Of a stretch of DNA of 33,271 nt, positions 17,730-24,027 are shown in pieces. Position numbers and translations under genes: made by a program. Every line of letters begins with the position of its first letter. Position 1 is the stretch's first letter. Source of the stretch: Burkholderiales bacterium (lineage in GTDB: Bacteria; Pseudomonadota; Gammaproteobacteria; Burkholderiales; Usitatibacteraceae); the NCBI GenBank assembly GCA_017853245.1, contig JAFMJY010000016.1, forward strand, positions 1 through 33,271. The letters are read 5' to 3'. The notes beneath the pieces were generated by a model. That model did no database searches and had not been told where the DNA came from. It saw only the letters and a program-made list of their open reading frames with translations.

Positions 17730-18834
17730 ATGGAAGCCGAGCAGCTGAACCAGATCGAGAATGCCCTCCAGGACCTGGCCGCCCGCACGGCCGAGCTCCG
17801 GAGGTATCTTTGACTTCGACGCCAAGAAAACCCGACTAGCCGAAGTCAGCCGCATTCTCGAAGACGCGAGCGTCTGGAACGACGCCCCCCGCGCGCAGGA
17901 GCTGGGGAAGGAACGCGCCGCCCTCGAGGGCATCGTCAGCGTCATTGAAAAAATCGAGTCGGGCTTGCGCGATTCGTCCGACCTCTTCGGGCTCGCGAAA
18001 GCCGAATCGGATGACGACACGCTCGGGGCCGTGCGTTCGGACACCAGCGAGATCGAGAAGCTGGTGGCCGGGCTCGAGTTCCAGCGCATGTTCTCGAACC
18101 CCATGGACCCGAACAACTGCTTCGTGGACATCAACGCGGGGCAAGGCGGCACGGAAGCCCAGGACTGGACGCAAATGCTCCTGCGCATGTACGTGAAGTA
18201 CTGCGACAAGCGGGGCTTCAAGGTCGAGGTACTGGAGGAAAGCGATGGCGAAGTGGCGGGCCTGAAAAGCGCGTCGGTCAAGGTCTCCGGCCCCTACGCC
18301 TACGGCTACCTGCGCACCGAATCGGGCATCCACCGCCTGGTGCGCAAGTCGCCGTTCGATTCGAACGCGCGCCGCCACACGTCGTTCGCCAGCGTATTTG
18401 TCTATCCCGAGGTGGACGACACGATCGAAGTCGAGATCAACCCGGCGGACCTGCGCATCGACACCTATCGCGCTTCCGGCGCTGGCGGACAGCACGTGAA
18501 CAAGACGGATTCCGCCGTTCGCATCACGCACTTGCCGACCAACATCGTCGTCTCCTCGCAGAACGACCGCTCGCAGCACCGCAACCGGGCGGAAGCCATG
18601 TCGATGCTGAAAGCCAAGCTCTACGAGCTGGAGTTGCGCAAGCGCACCGCGGAAAAGCAGGCGCTCGAGGACAGCAAGACGGACATCGGCTGGGGACACC
18701 AGATCCGCTCCTACGTGCTGGACCAATCCCGCATCAAGGACCTTCGCACCAACTACGAGGTAGGCAACACGCAAGCCGTGCTCGACGGCGACCTCGACGA
18801 CTTCATCGCCGCTTCCCTCAAGCAAGGGGTTTGA
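17730..18834 (+). CDS. prfB: peptide chain release factor RF2, programmed +1 frameshift
   Basis: RF2 terminates translation at UAA and UGA. The gene is in two frames: codons 1-27 run 17730-17810 ([27 protein letters not shown]), then an in-frame TGA at 17811-17813 is bypassed by a +1 shift, and reading resumes at 17812 ([13 protein letters not shown]). The full product is 367 residues, normal for RF2. The codon-recognition tripeptide SPF is in VRKSPFDSN, and the hydrolysis motif GGQ is near residue 252 in [17 protein letters not shown]. The lysS start follows two bases after the stop. Annotating only the second frame would lose the N-terminus. Confidence 0.97.
17800..17814 (+). other. RF2 autoregulatory frameshift site
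   Basis: GGAGG (17800-17804) acts as an internal Shine-Dalgarno three bases before CTT TGA C (17808-17814). This is the standard arrangement in which slow UGA decoding by scarce RF2 lets the ribosome slip +1 from CUU to UUU and continue. It sets RF2 level by RF2 activity. The motif is seen directly; the mechanism is established for the family. Confidence 0.96.
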
Positions 18835-18836
18835 CC

Positions 18837-20357
18837 ATGGCCGACCAACAGGCTGCCGCGCCGGAACCGCAGGATGAGAACCAGATCATCGCCGAGCGCC
18901 GCGCGAAGCTCGCCCGCCTGCGCGAAGCCGGCCCCGCCTTCCCCAACGACTTCGAGCGCGGCGCGCTGGCGGCAGACGTGCACGCCGCCCACGGCGCCAA
19001 GGAGAACGAGGCGCTGGAGGCGAGCCCCATCGCCGTGACGGTCGCCGGCCGCATGATGCTCAAGCGGCTGATGGGCAAGGCGTCCTTTGCAACGCTCCAG
19101 GACATGACCGGGCGCATCCAGGTGTACGTGAAGACGGACCTGGTGGGCGCCGAGACCTACGAATCCTTCAAGCACTGGGACCTGGGCGATATCGTTGGCG
19201 TCGAGGGAACGCTCTTCAAGACGCGCACAGGCGAGCTCACGGTCCAGGCGACCCGTGTGCGGTTGCTATCCAAGTCGCTGCGTCCGCTGCCGGACAAGTT
19301 TCACGGCCTCACGGACATGGAAGCGCGCTACCGCCAACGCTACGTGGACCTGATCGTGAACCCGGAATCCCGCGAGACGTTCGTCAAGCGGTCGAAGCTG
19401 GTGCAGTCGATCCGCGAATTTTTCGTCGCGCGCGGGTACCTGGAAGTCGAGACCCCCATGATGCACCCCATTCCCGGAGGCGCAGCAGCCCGGCCGTTCG
19501 TCACGCACCACAACGCGCTCGAGATGGAGCTCTACCTTCGGATTGCACCGGAGCTCTATCTCAAGAAACTGGTGGTGGGCGGAATCGAGAAGGTGTTCGA
19601 GATCAACCGCAACTTCCGCAACGAAGGCATCAGCACGCGCCACAACCCCGAATTCACCATGATCGAGTTCTACGAGGCCTATCGGGATTACCGGTACCTC
19701 ATGGACCTTACCGAGACACTGCTGCGGGAATGCGCGCAAAAGGTGCTGGGGACCACCACCCTCACCTACCAGGGCGAAACCATCGACCTCGCCAAGCCCT
19801 TCGACCGCCTCACCATGGCTGAAGCGATCGCCAAGTACAACCCCAAGTACCCGCTCCCGGAGCTGGGCAAGGTCGACTACCTCAAGGTAGCCCTCGCGCC
19901 ATTCGACATCGAGGTCTTCCCGACTGACGGCCTCGGCATCCTGCAGCTGAAGCTCTTCGAGGCGACCACGGAAGCGAAGCTCAAGCAGCCCACGTTCATC
20001 GTCTCGCACCCGACGGACGTCTCACCGCTCGCCCGGGCCAGCGACGCCGACCCCGCAGTAACGGACCGTTTCGAGCTCTTCATCACCGGGCGGGAAATGG
20101 CCAACGGCTTCTCGGAGCTGAACGACCCCGAGGATCAGGCGGACCGCTTCATGGCCCAGGCCGCAGCCAAGGAAGCCGGCGACGAGGAGGCGATGTTCTA
20201 CGACGCCGATTACATCCGGGCGCTGGAATACGGCCTGCCGCCCACCGCTGGCGAAGGAATTGGCATCGACCGGCTCGTCATGCTGTTCACGGACAGCCCG
20301 TCGATTCGCGACGTGATCCTCTTCCCGCAGTTGAAGAGCGTTCCGGCGTCCGATTGA
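18837..20357 (+). CDS. lysS: lysyl-tRNA synthetase, class II
   Basis: This 506-residue class II synthetase charges tRNA-Lys. It has an N-terminal OB-fold anticodon-binding domain (about 60-170; [30 protein letters not shown]), then the catalytic domain. There, motif 1 covers [27 protein letters not shown], motif 2 is [30 protein letters not shown], and motif 3 is [30 protein letters not shown] 18837 lies two bases after the prfB stop, with AAGGGG upstream; TTG 18831 is an in-frame alternative but less likely. prfB-lysS is a conserved pair in proteobacteria. A hairpin terminator follows at 20360. Confidence 0.98.
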   Translation: MADQQAAAPEPQDENQIIAERRAKLARLREAGPAFPNDFERGALAADVHAAHGAKENEALEASPIAVTVAGRMMLKRLMGKASFATLQDMTGRIQVYVKTDLVGAETYESFKHWDLGDIVGVEGTLFKTRTGELTVQATRVRLLSKSLRPLPDKFHGLTDMEARYRQRYVDLIVNPESRETFVKRSKLVQSIREFFVARGYLEVETPMMHPIPGGAAARPFVTHHNALEMELYLRIAPELYLKKLVVGGIEKVFEINRNFRNEGISTRHNPEFTMIEFYEAYRDYRYLMDLTETLLRECAQKVLGTTTLTYQGETIDLAKPFDRLTMAEAIAKYNPKYPLPELGKVDYLKVALAPFDIEVFPTDGLGILQLKLFEATTEAKLKQPTFIVSHPTDVSPLARASDADPAVTDRFELFITGREMANGFSELNDPEDQADRFMAQAAAKEAGDEEAMFYDADYIRALEYGLPPTAGEGIGIDRLVMLFTDSPSIRDVILFPQLKSVPASD

Positions 20358-20359
20358 CC

Positions 20360-20383
20360 CGGGCCGCGCTCCCGGCCCGTTTT
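20360..20383 (+). terminator. intrinsic terminator after lysS
   Basis: CGGGCCG (20360-20366) pairs with CGGCCCG (20373-20379) around a six-base loop and is followed by TTTT. It begins three bases after the lysS stop and precedes the glycine-zipper gene. The T-run is short, so termination may be partial. Confidence 0.7.
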
Positions 20384-20425
20384 CGATAAGCTGCCGTCAG
20401 GCCCGCCCCCCCACGAGATCGCCCC

Positions 20426-20851
20426 ATGAAACTCTCACGCTGCCAGCTCTCCGCCGTCATCACGGCCATCATCTTTGCAGTCGCCATCGCCCTGGCGCCC
20501 AACGCCCGGGCCGCGTGCGACAACTGTGGCACGGTGACCGACGTGAGGACGGTCAAGAAGGAGGGCCAGGGCTCCGGCCTCGGCGCCATCGCCGGCGGCG
20601 TGATCGGCGGGGTGCTCGGCCACCAGGTGGGCAGCGGCCGTGGCAATACCGTAGCCACCATCGCGGGTGCGGGCGCCGGCGCCTACGCGGGCAACCAGGT
20701 TGAGAAAAACCAGAATGCGTCGACCACCTACGAGGTGGCCGTGAAGATGGAGAACGGGAACACCCGGATCTTCAGTTTCTCGAGCGAGACCAGCTACCGT
20801 GTTGGCGACAAGGTCAAGGTCGTCGACGGCAAGCTCACGCGCGGCTCATAG
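20426..20851 (+). CDS. glycine-zipper envelope protein (SlyB/17 kDa antigen-like)
   Basis: A 141-residue exported protein. It has a signal peptide (MKLSRCQLSAVITAIIFAVAIALAPNARA, likely cut before ACDNCG). A glycine-zipper 2TM segment follows (GSGLGAIAGGVIGGVLGHQVGSG, then AGAGAGAYAGNQVEKN), and a small C-terminal beta-type domain (YEVAVKMENGNTRIFSF) closes the chain. The family includes SlyB and rickettsial 17 kDa antigens, which associate with the outer membrane. The residues before the first Cys (RAAC) do not make a proper lipobox, so lipidation is doubtful. A CxxC pair opens the mature chain. Its role in the envelope is not known. A GATAAG at 20385 might be a weak -10. Confidence 0.85.
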   Translation: MKLSRCQLSAVITAIIFAVAIALAPNARAACDNCGTVTDVRTVKKEGQGSGLGAIAGGVIGGVLGHQVGSGRGNTVATIAGAGAGAYAGNQVEKNQNASTTYEVAVKMENGNTRIFSFSSETSYRVGDKVKVVDGKLTRGS

Positions 20852-20875
20852 CCGCTCACACGCATCGACACGCTC

Positions 20876-22219
20876 TCAGGCGGGAACCGCCTCGAGGTCG
20901 TGTTCGCCGGCGCCGGTGACGCGCACGGCAAGGATGGCCCCGGGCTTTGCGCCCTTTGCCCCCTTCACCGTCACGACGCCGTCAATCTCGGGCGCATCGG
21001 CGGCGCTCCGTGCAGTGGCAGTCCGCCCCTCGACGTGGTCGACCAATACGTCGAATTCCTGCCCCACCTTTCGGGCGAGCCGTTGCGCACTGATAGCCGC
21101 CTGCGTAGCCATGAAGCGCGCCAGTCGATCCTGTTTGACCCCCTCGGGCACGGCATCAGGGAGATCGTTTGCCTTCGCACCCTCAACCGCCGAATAGGCA
21201 AAACAGCCGACGCGGTCCAGTTGTGCTGCCTCGAGAAACCCGAGCAGCTCGTCGAATTCCTGCTCGGTCTCCCCCGGGAATCCGACGATGAACGTGGAGC
21301 GAATCGTGAGGTCGGGGCACGCCGCGCGCCAAGCCTGAACACGCTCGAGGGTCCGCTCGGCCGCTGCGGGGCGCTTCATGAGCTTGAGGATCCTCGCGCT
21401 CGCATGCTGGAAGGGGATGTCGAGGTACGGCAGCACCTTCCCGTCAGCCATCAGCGGAATGACTTCGTCCACGTGGGGGTAGGGATAGACATAGTGAAGC
21501 CGGACCCAAACGCCGAAGTCGCCGAGGGCCTCGGCCAGCTCCGTCATTCGCGTGCGGACCGGGCGGCCACCCCAGAAGCCCGTGCGATATTTCACGTCGA
21601 CGCCGTAGGCGCTGGTGTCCTGGGAGATCACCAGAAGCTCCTTCACGCCGGCGTTCACGAGGTGCTCGGCTTCTCGCAGCACGTCGCCCACCGGGCGGCT
21701 CACCAGGTCGCCGCGCATCGAGGGGATGATGCAGAACGTACAGCGATGGTTGCACCCTTCCGAAATCTTCAGGTAGGCGTAGTGGCGAGGCGTGAGCCGG
21801 ATGCCCTGCGGCGGCACCAGGTCCGTGAAGGGGTCGTGGGGCCTGGGCACATGCGCGTGAATGGCTTCCATCACCGCGGGCGTGTCATGCGGGCCGGTGA
21901 CCGCCAGCACGCTGGGATGCGCATCCCGCACCGCGTTGCCCTTCGCACCGAGGCAGCCGGTGACAATCACCTTGCCGTTCTCAGCCAAGGCTTCCCCAAT
22001 GGCATCGAGCGACTCCTTCACCGCCGCATCGATGAAGCCACAGGTGTTCACAACCACCACGTCCGAGCCGGCGTACGAGGGCGAAATCTCGTACCCCTCG
22101 GCGCGAAGCTGGGTGAGGATCGATTCCGAGTCGGACGTGGCCTTGGGGCAGCCGAGCGAGACGAAGCCCACGCGCGGGGCTGCCGGGCGGACCGCCGAGC
22201 GGCGCGGGCGGGAGGCCAT
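20876..22219 (-). CDS. rimO: ribosomal protein S12 methylthiotransferase RimO
   Basis: RimO adds a methylthio group to an aspartate of ribosomal protein S12 using two iron-sulfur clusters and S-adenosylmethionine. The 447-residue protein has the N-terminal UPF0004 cluster cysteines (Cys24 in [13 protein letters not shown], Cys60 in NTCGFI, Cys89 in TGCLGA). The radical-SAM motif CNHRCTFC follows (Cys156, 160, 163), then [17 protein letters not shown], and a C-terminal TRAM domain ([27 protein letters not shown]). The SLGCPK opening and the DIPFQHAS segment separate it from MiaB. It starts 11 bases after phaR and is probably transcribed with it. Confidence 0.96.
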   Translation of the reverse strand: MASRPRRSAVRPAAPRVGFVSLGCPKATSDSESILTQLRAEGYEISPSYAGSDVVVVNTCGFIDAAVKESLDAIGEALAENGKVIVTGCLGAKGNAVRDAHPSVLAVTGPHDTPAVMEAIHAHVPRPHDPFTDLVPPQGIRLTPRHYAYLKISEGCNHRCTFCIIPSMRGDLVSRPVGDVLREAEHLVNAGVKELLVISQDTSAYGVDVKYRTGFWGGRPVRTRMTELAEALGDFGVWVRLHYVYPYPHVDEVIPLMADGKVLPYLDIPFQHASARILKLMKRPAAAERTLERVQAWRAACPDLTIRSTFIVGFPGETEQEFDELLGFLEAAQLDRVGCFAYSAVEGAKANDLPDAVPEGVKQDRLARFMATQAAISAQRLARKVGQEFDVLVDHVEGRTATARSAADAPEIDGVVTVKGAKGAKPGAILAVRVTGAGEHDLEAVPA

Positions 22220-22230
22220 TCGGAAGACGG

Positions 22231-22821
22231 CTACGGCTTCTTGCGGGGGCGGGGCTTCTTGTCGCCTGCCGGCTTGTCAGCAGGCTCGGCTGCGTCCGGC
22301 GAACCCGGCGCTGCGTAGGGAAAGCCCGAGAACAACTTGAGCGCCTGGTTGCGAAGCTCGTCCTGCATGTCGATCACGGCCTTGGCGCCCTGCTCGAGGT
22401 AACCACCCATCATCATCTGCGGAATGGCTCCGCCCGGCACGGCACCCGGGAAGGGCTCGGCGGGAACCTTGGGCATCAGCGCGTGGGCCTGTTCCTGAAA
22501 GCGTTTCTGCGCCTCATGGAACGCGTGAATGGAGCGCTCCAGATAGGAGCCCATCAGCCCCTGCATCGAGTGGCCGTAGTACCGAATGATGTTGGAGAGC
22601 ATCTCGGCAGTGAACATGGGCACGCCGCCGGACTCCTCCTCGAGGATGATCTGCAGCAGGATCGGCCGCGTAAGGTCCTCACCGGTTTTCGCGTCCACCA
22701 CCTGGAACTCCCGGTACTGAAGCACCAGCCCCTTCACATCGGCAAGGGTGATGTAGGCCGACGTTTCGGTGTCATAGAGCCGGCGGTTGGGGTACTTCTT
22801 GATGATGCGCGGGTCGGCCAT
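22231..22821 (-). CDS. phaR: polyhydroxyalkanoate synthesis repressor PhaR
   Basis: PhaR is a DNA-binding repressor that also binds polyhydroxyalkanoate granules and is thereby titrated from promoters such as phaP and its own. The 196-residue protein opens with [29 protein letters not shown], the PHB/PHA accumulation regulator DNA-binding domain. The PHB_acc region follows ([48 protein letters not shown]). The tail is Pro/Ala/Lys-rich and probably disordered. ATG 22821 has GAGG upstream. Its leader and the neighbouring divergent promoter contain several related TGCG-N-CGCA-type sites, which fits autoregulation. phbB lies beyond the intergenic region in the opposite direction. Confidence 0.95.
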   Translation of the reverse strand: MADPRIIKKYPNRRLYDTETSAYITLADVKGLVLQYREFQVVDAKTGEDLTRPILLQIILEEESGGVPMFTAEMLSNIIRYYGHSMQGLMGSYLERSIHAFHEAQKRFQEQAHALMPKVPAEPFPGAVPGGAIPQMMMGGYLEQGAKAVIDMQDELRNQALKLFSGFPYAAPGSPDAAEPADKPAGDKKPRPRKKP

Positions 22822-22838
22822 GGTATTGCCTCAGGGTC

Positions 22839-22854
22839 TGCTGCGCCACAAAAT
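22839..22854 (-). promoter_or_regulatory. operator-like site A in the phaR leader
   Basis: On the minus strand this reads ATTTTGTGGCGCAGCA, 13 of 16 identical to site C at 23011-23026. It sits 18 bases upstream of the phaR ATG, where a bound repressor would block phaR expression. It is a candidate PhaR site by position and by similarity to the other sites; binding is inferred. Confidence 0.45.
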
Positions 22855-22864
22855 CAACGCTCGG

Positions 22865-22890
22865 TGCGCCGCAGCGACCGGACCGGTCGC
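22865..22890. repeat. perfect 17-bp palindrome plus TGCGCCGCA core in the phaR leader
   Basis: GCGACCGG-A-CCGGTCGC (22874-22890) is a perfect inverted repeat with one central base. It is abutted by TGCGCCGCA (22865-22873), which is the reverse complement of the core of site C. Both lie between the phaR -10-like sequence and its ATG. They could be a protein-binding operator or, in RNA, a 6-bp hairpin with a five-base loop. Confidence 0.4.
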
Positions 22891-22907
22891 GTGACGCCAA
22901 GTGCCTC

Positions 22908-22936
22908 ATTTTATTACAGTTTCCGGCATTGCGGCG
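22908..22936 (-). promoter_or_regulatory. possible phaR promoter
   Basis: An AT-rich island on the minus strand gives TAAAAT (22908-22913, five of six to the -10 consensus), 87 bases upstream of the phaR ATG. No good -35 is present. The -35 position is occupied by a partial operator-like match (ATTGCGGCG at 22928-22936 on the plus strand). Tentative. Confidence 0.35.
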
Positions 22937-22953
22937 GCGCGGCTACCCGCCCG

Positions 22954-22969
22954 TGATGCGACGCAATAA
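22954..22969 (-). promoter_or_regulatory. operator-like site B upstream of the intergenic promoter
   Basis: On the minus strand it reads TTATTGCGTCGCATCA, identical to plus-strand site C at 14 of 16 positions and in inverted orientation. It ends eight bases before the -35 hexamer, so sites B and C bracket the promoter at 22977-23005. The core TGCGACGCA is palindromic apart from the centre. It is a candidate PhaR operator; binding is inferred. Confidence 0.5.
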
Positions 22970-22976
22970 AAGCGGC

Positions 22977-23005
22977 TTGACAGAGGGGTCCCCGCTTCCT
23001 AGAAT
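22977..23005 (+). promoter_or_regulatory. strong sigma70-type promoter in the phaR-phbB intergenic region
   Basis: TTGACA (22977-22982, perfect) is followed by exactly 17 bases and TAGAAT (23000-23005, five of six). This is the best promoter match I see in the window. The predicted start is near 23012, inside operator-like site C. It points toward phbB, 250 bases away, with an intrinsic terminator in between. Confidence 0.82.
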
Positions 23006-23010
23006 CCGTC

Positions 23011-23026
23011 TTATTGCGGCGCAGCA
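23011..23026 (+). promoter_or_regulatory. operator-like site C at the predicted transcription start
   Basis: TTATTGCGGCGCAGCA lies five bases after the -10 box and covers the expected +1, a classic repressor position. It matches site B (14 of 16, inverted) and site A (13 of 16). It is a candidate PhaR operator based on the adjacent phaR gene; binding is inferred. Confidence 0.5.
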
Positions 23027-23220
23027 TTGCCGCCCCGATTCCCTGACTTGGCAACGCGTGAGGGCTTCCCCAGCCGCCTGTTGTGCCCGCCACCCGGCGC
23101 TCGATGCGCGGGCTGGGTTCCCTCTCCCGCCAGTCGCTGTCGTCTCCTCCTCCTTTATCGCAAATTCTCAAGATTTCGATAAAGGCTCAGCCCCGGGGCA
23201 CAACCCCGGGGCTTTTTTTT
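23012..23220 (+). ncRNA. candidate structured small RNA or phbB leader RNA
   Basis: A predicted transcript of about 205 nt runs from the strong promoter to an intrinsic terminator and has no convincing ORF. Stem 1 pairs GAGGG (23060-23064) with CCCTC (23120-23124) and CCCAGCC (23069-23075) with GGCTGGG (23111-23117). Stem 2 pairs CCTTTATCG (23152-23160) and AAAT (23162-23165) with ATTT (23173-23176) and CGATAAAGG (23177-23185), a 13-bp helix with one bulged C and a seven-base loop. The terminator hairpin follows after three bases. Between stems 1 and 2 lies pyrimidine-rich CTCCTCCTCCT (23144-23154), complementary to Shine-Dalgarno sequences. I do not recognise it as 6S, RNase P, tmRNA or any named sRNA. 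It could be a free sRNA or a transcription-attenuating leader of phbB. The structure is seen directly; its expression is inferred. Confidence 0.55.
23189..23220 (+). terminator. intrinsic terminator upstream of phbB
   Basis: AGCCCCGGGG (23189-23198) pairs perfectly with CCCCGGGGCT (23204-23213) around CACAA and is followed by a run of eight T residues (23213-23220). It ends 41 bases before the phbB ATG. On sequence grounds it is one of the strongest terminators possible and should release most transcripts from the promoter at 22977. Confidence 0.93.
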
Positions 23221-23261
23221 GGCCGCAAGCCGGCCACTAGCCCACCAGCAGGAAGATCCCC

Positions 23262-24011
23262 ATGAACAAGCGCATCGCACTCGTTACGGGCGGCGTCGGC
23301 GGCATCGGCACCGCGGTCTGCAAGAAACTCGCCCAGGAAGGCGTCTTCGTCGTCGCCAACTACGGCATCCCCGGCACGGAGTCTCGGTGGAAGGAGTCCA
23401 TGGCCGCGGCGGGCCTCAATGGCGCAAGCAGCGCGCTGGCATTCGGCGACGTGACGGACTACGACGCCATGACAGGCATGGTGAAGGCGATCAACGACGC
23501 CCACGGCGCGATCGACATCCTCGTCAACTGCGCCGGCATCACGCGCGACGCCACGTTCCGCAAGATGACGCCCGAGCACTGGCACGCGGTGATCGACACC
23601 AACCTCACCAGCGTCTTCAACGTCACTCGCCAGGTGATCGACGCCATGTGCGAGCGCGGCTGGGGCCGCATCATCAACATCTCGTCGGTGAACGCGGTGC
23701 GCGGCCAGTTCGGGCAGACCAACTACTCCGCAGCCAAAGCGGGCATCCTGGGCTTCACCAAGGCGCTCGCGCAGGAAGTGGTTAAGAAGGGCGTGACGGT
23801 CAACGCCATCTCGCCAGGCTACGTGCAAACGGACATGACCAACGCCATTCGCGAAGACGTGCGCCAGCAGATCGTGGCGCAGATTCCGGCGGGCCGCATG
23901 GGCCTGCCCGAGGAGATCGCCGACTCGGTGGCCTTCCTCGCCTCCGACAAGGCCTCCTACATCACCGGCACCAACCTGTCGGTGAACGGCGGCCTGCACA
24001 TGTACGCCTGA
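23262..24011 (+). CDS. phbB: acetoacetyl-CoA reductase (NADPH-dependent)
   Basis: PhaB/PhbB reduces acetoacetyl-CoA to (R)-3-hydroxybutyryl-CoA, the precursor of polyhydroxybutyrate. The 249-residue short-chain dehydrogenase has the nucleotide motif TGGVGGIGTAV, the NAG-like NCAGITRDATFRKM, and the catalytic residues Ser142 (INISSVN), Tyr155 and Lys159 (QTNYSAAKAG). It ends SVNGGLHMYA, as PhaB proteins do (LNGGLHM). The similarity to Ralstonia PhaB extends over the whole length, so FabG is less likely. AGGAAGA precedes the ATG. No phaA or phaC lies in this window. Expression must come either by read-through of the terminator at 23189-23220 or from a promoter I cannot see. Confidence 0.93.
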   Translation: MNKRIALVTGGVGGIGTAVCKKLAQEGVFVVANYGIPGTESRWKESMAAAGLNGASSALAFGDVTDYDAMTGMVKAINDAHGAIDILVNCAGITRDATFRKMTPEHWHAVIDTNLTSVFNVTRQVIDAMCERGWGRIINISSVNAVRGQFGQTNYSAAKAGILGFTKALAQEVVKKGVTVNAISPGYVQTDMTNAIREDVRQQIVAQIPAGRMGLPEEIADSVAFLASDKASYITGTNLSVNGGLHMYA

Positions 24012-24027
24012 GGCTGCGAGCCCTCAG
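24008..24027. terminator. possible bidirectional hairpin between phbB and dnaE
   Basis: CTGAGG (24008-24013) pairs with CCTCAG (24022-24027), with further pairing inside. It spans the stop codons of the two convergent genes, phbB and dnaE. There is no T-run on either side, so it may be an RNA end-protecting hairpin or a weak terminator only. Confidence 0.3.

Noticed and set aside
23155-23183. Possible phbB promoter inside the second RNA stem (TTATCG and GATAAA, 17 bp apart)
   Set aside because: It has only three and four matches of six, and the strong terminator follows immediately. The AT content is better explained by the stem.
22929-23240. A 103-codon plus-strand frame across the intergenic promoter
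   Set aside because: Its start lies upstream of the promoter, so the predicted transcript would not contain it. It also reads through the terminator hairpin.
23083-23265. A 60-codon frame in the candidate small RNA region
   Set aside because: It reads through the stems and terminator into the phbB start, has no Shine-Dalgarno and has a composition unlike a protein.
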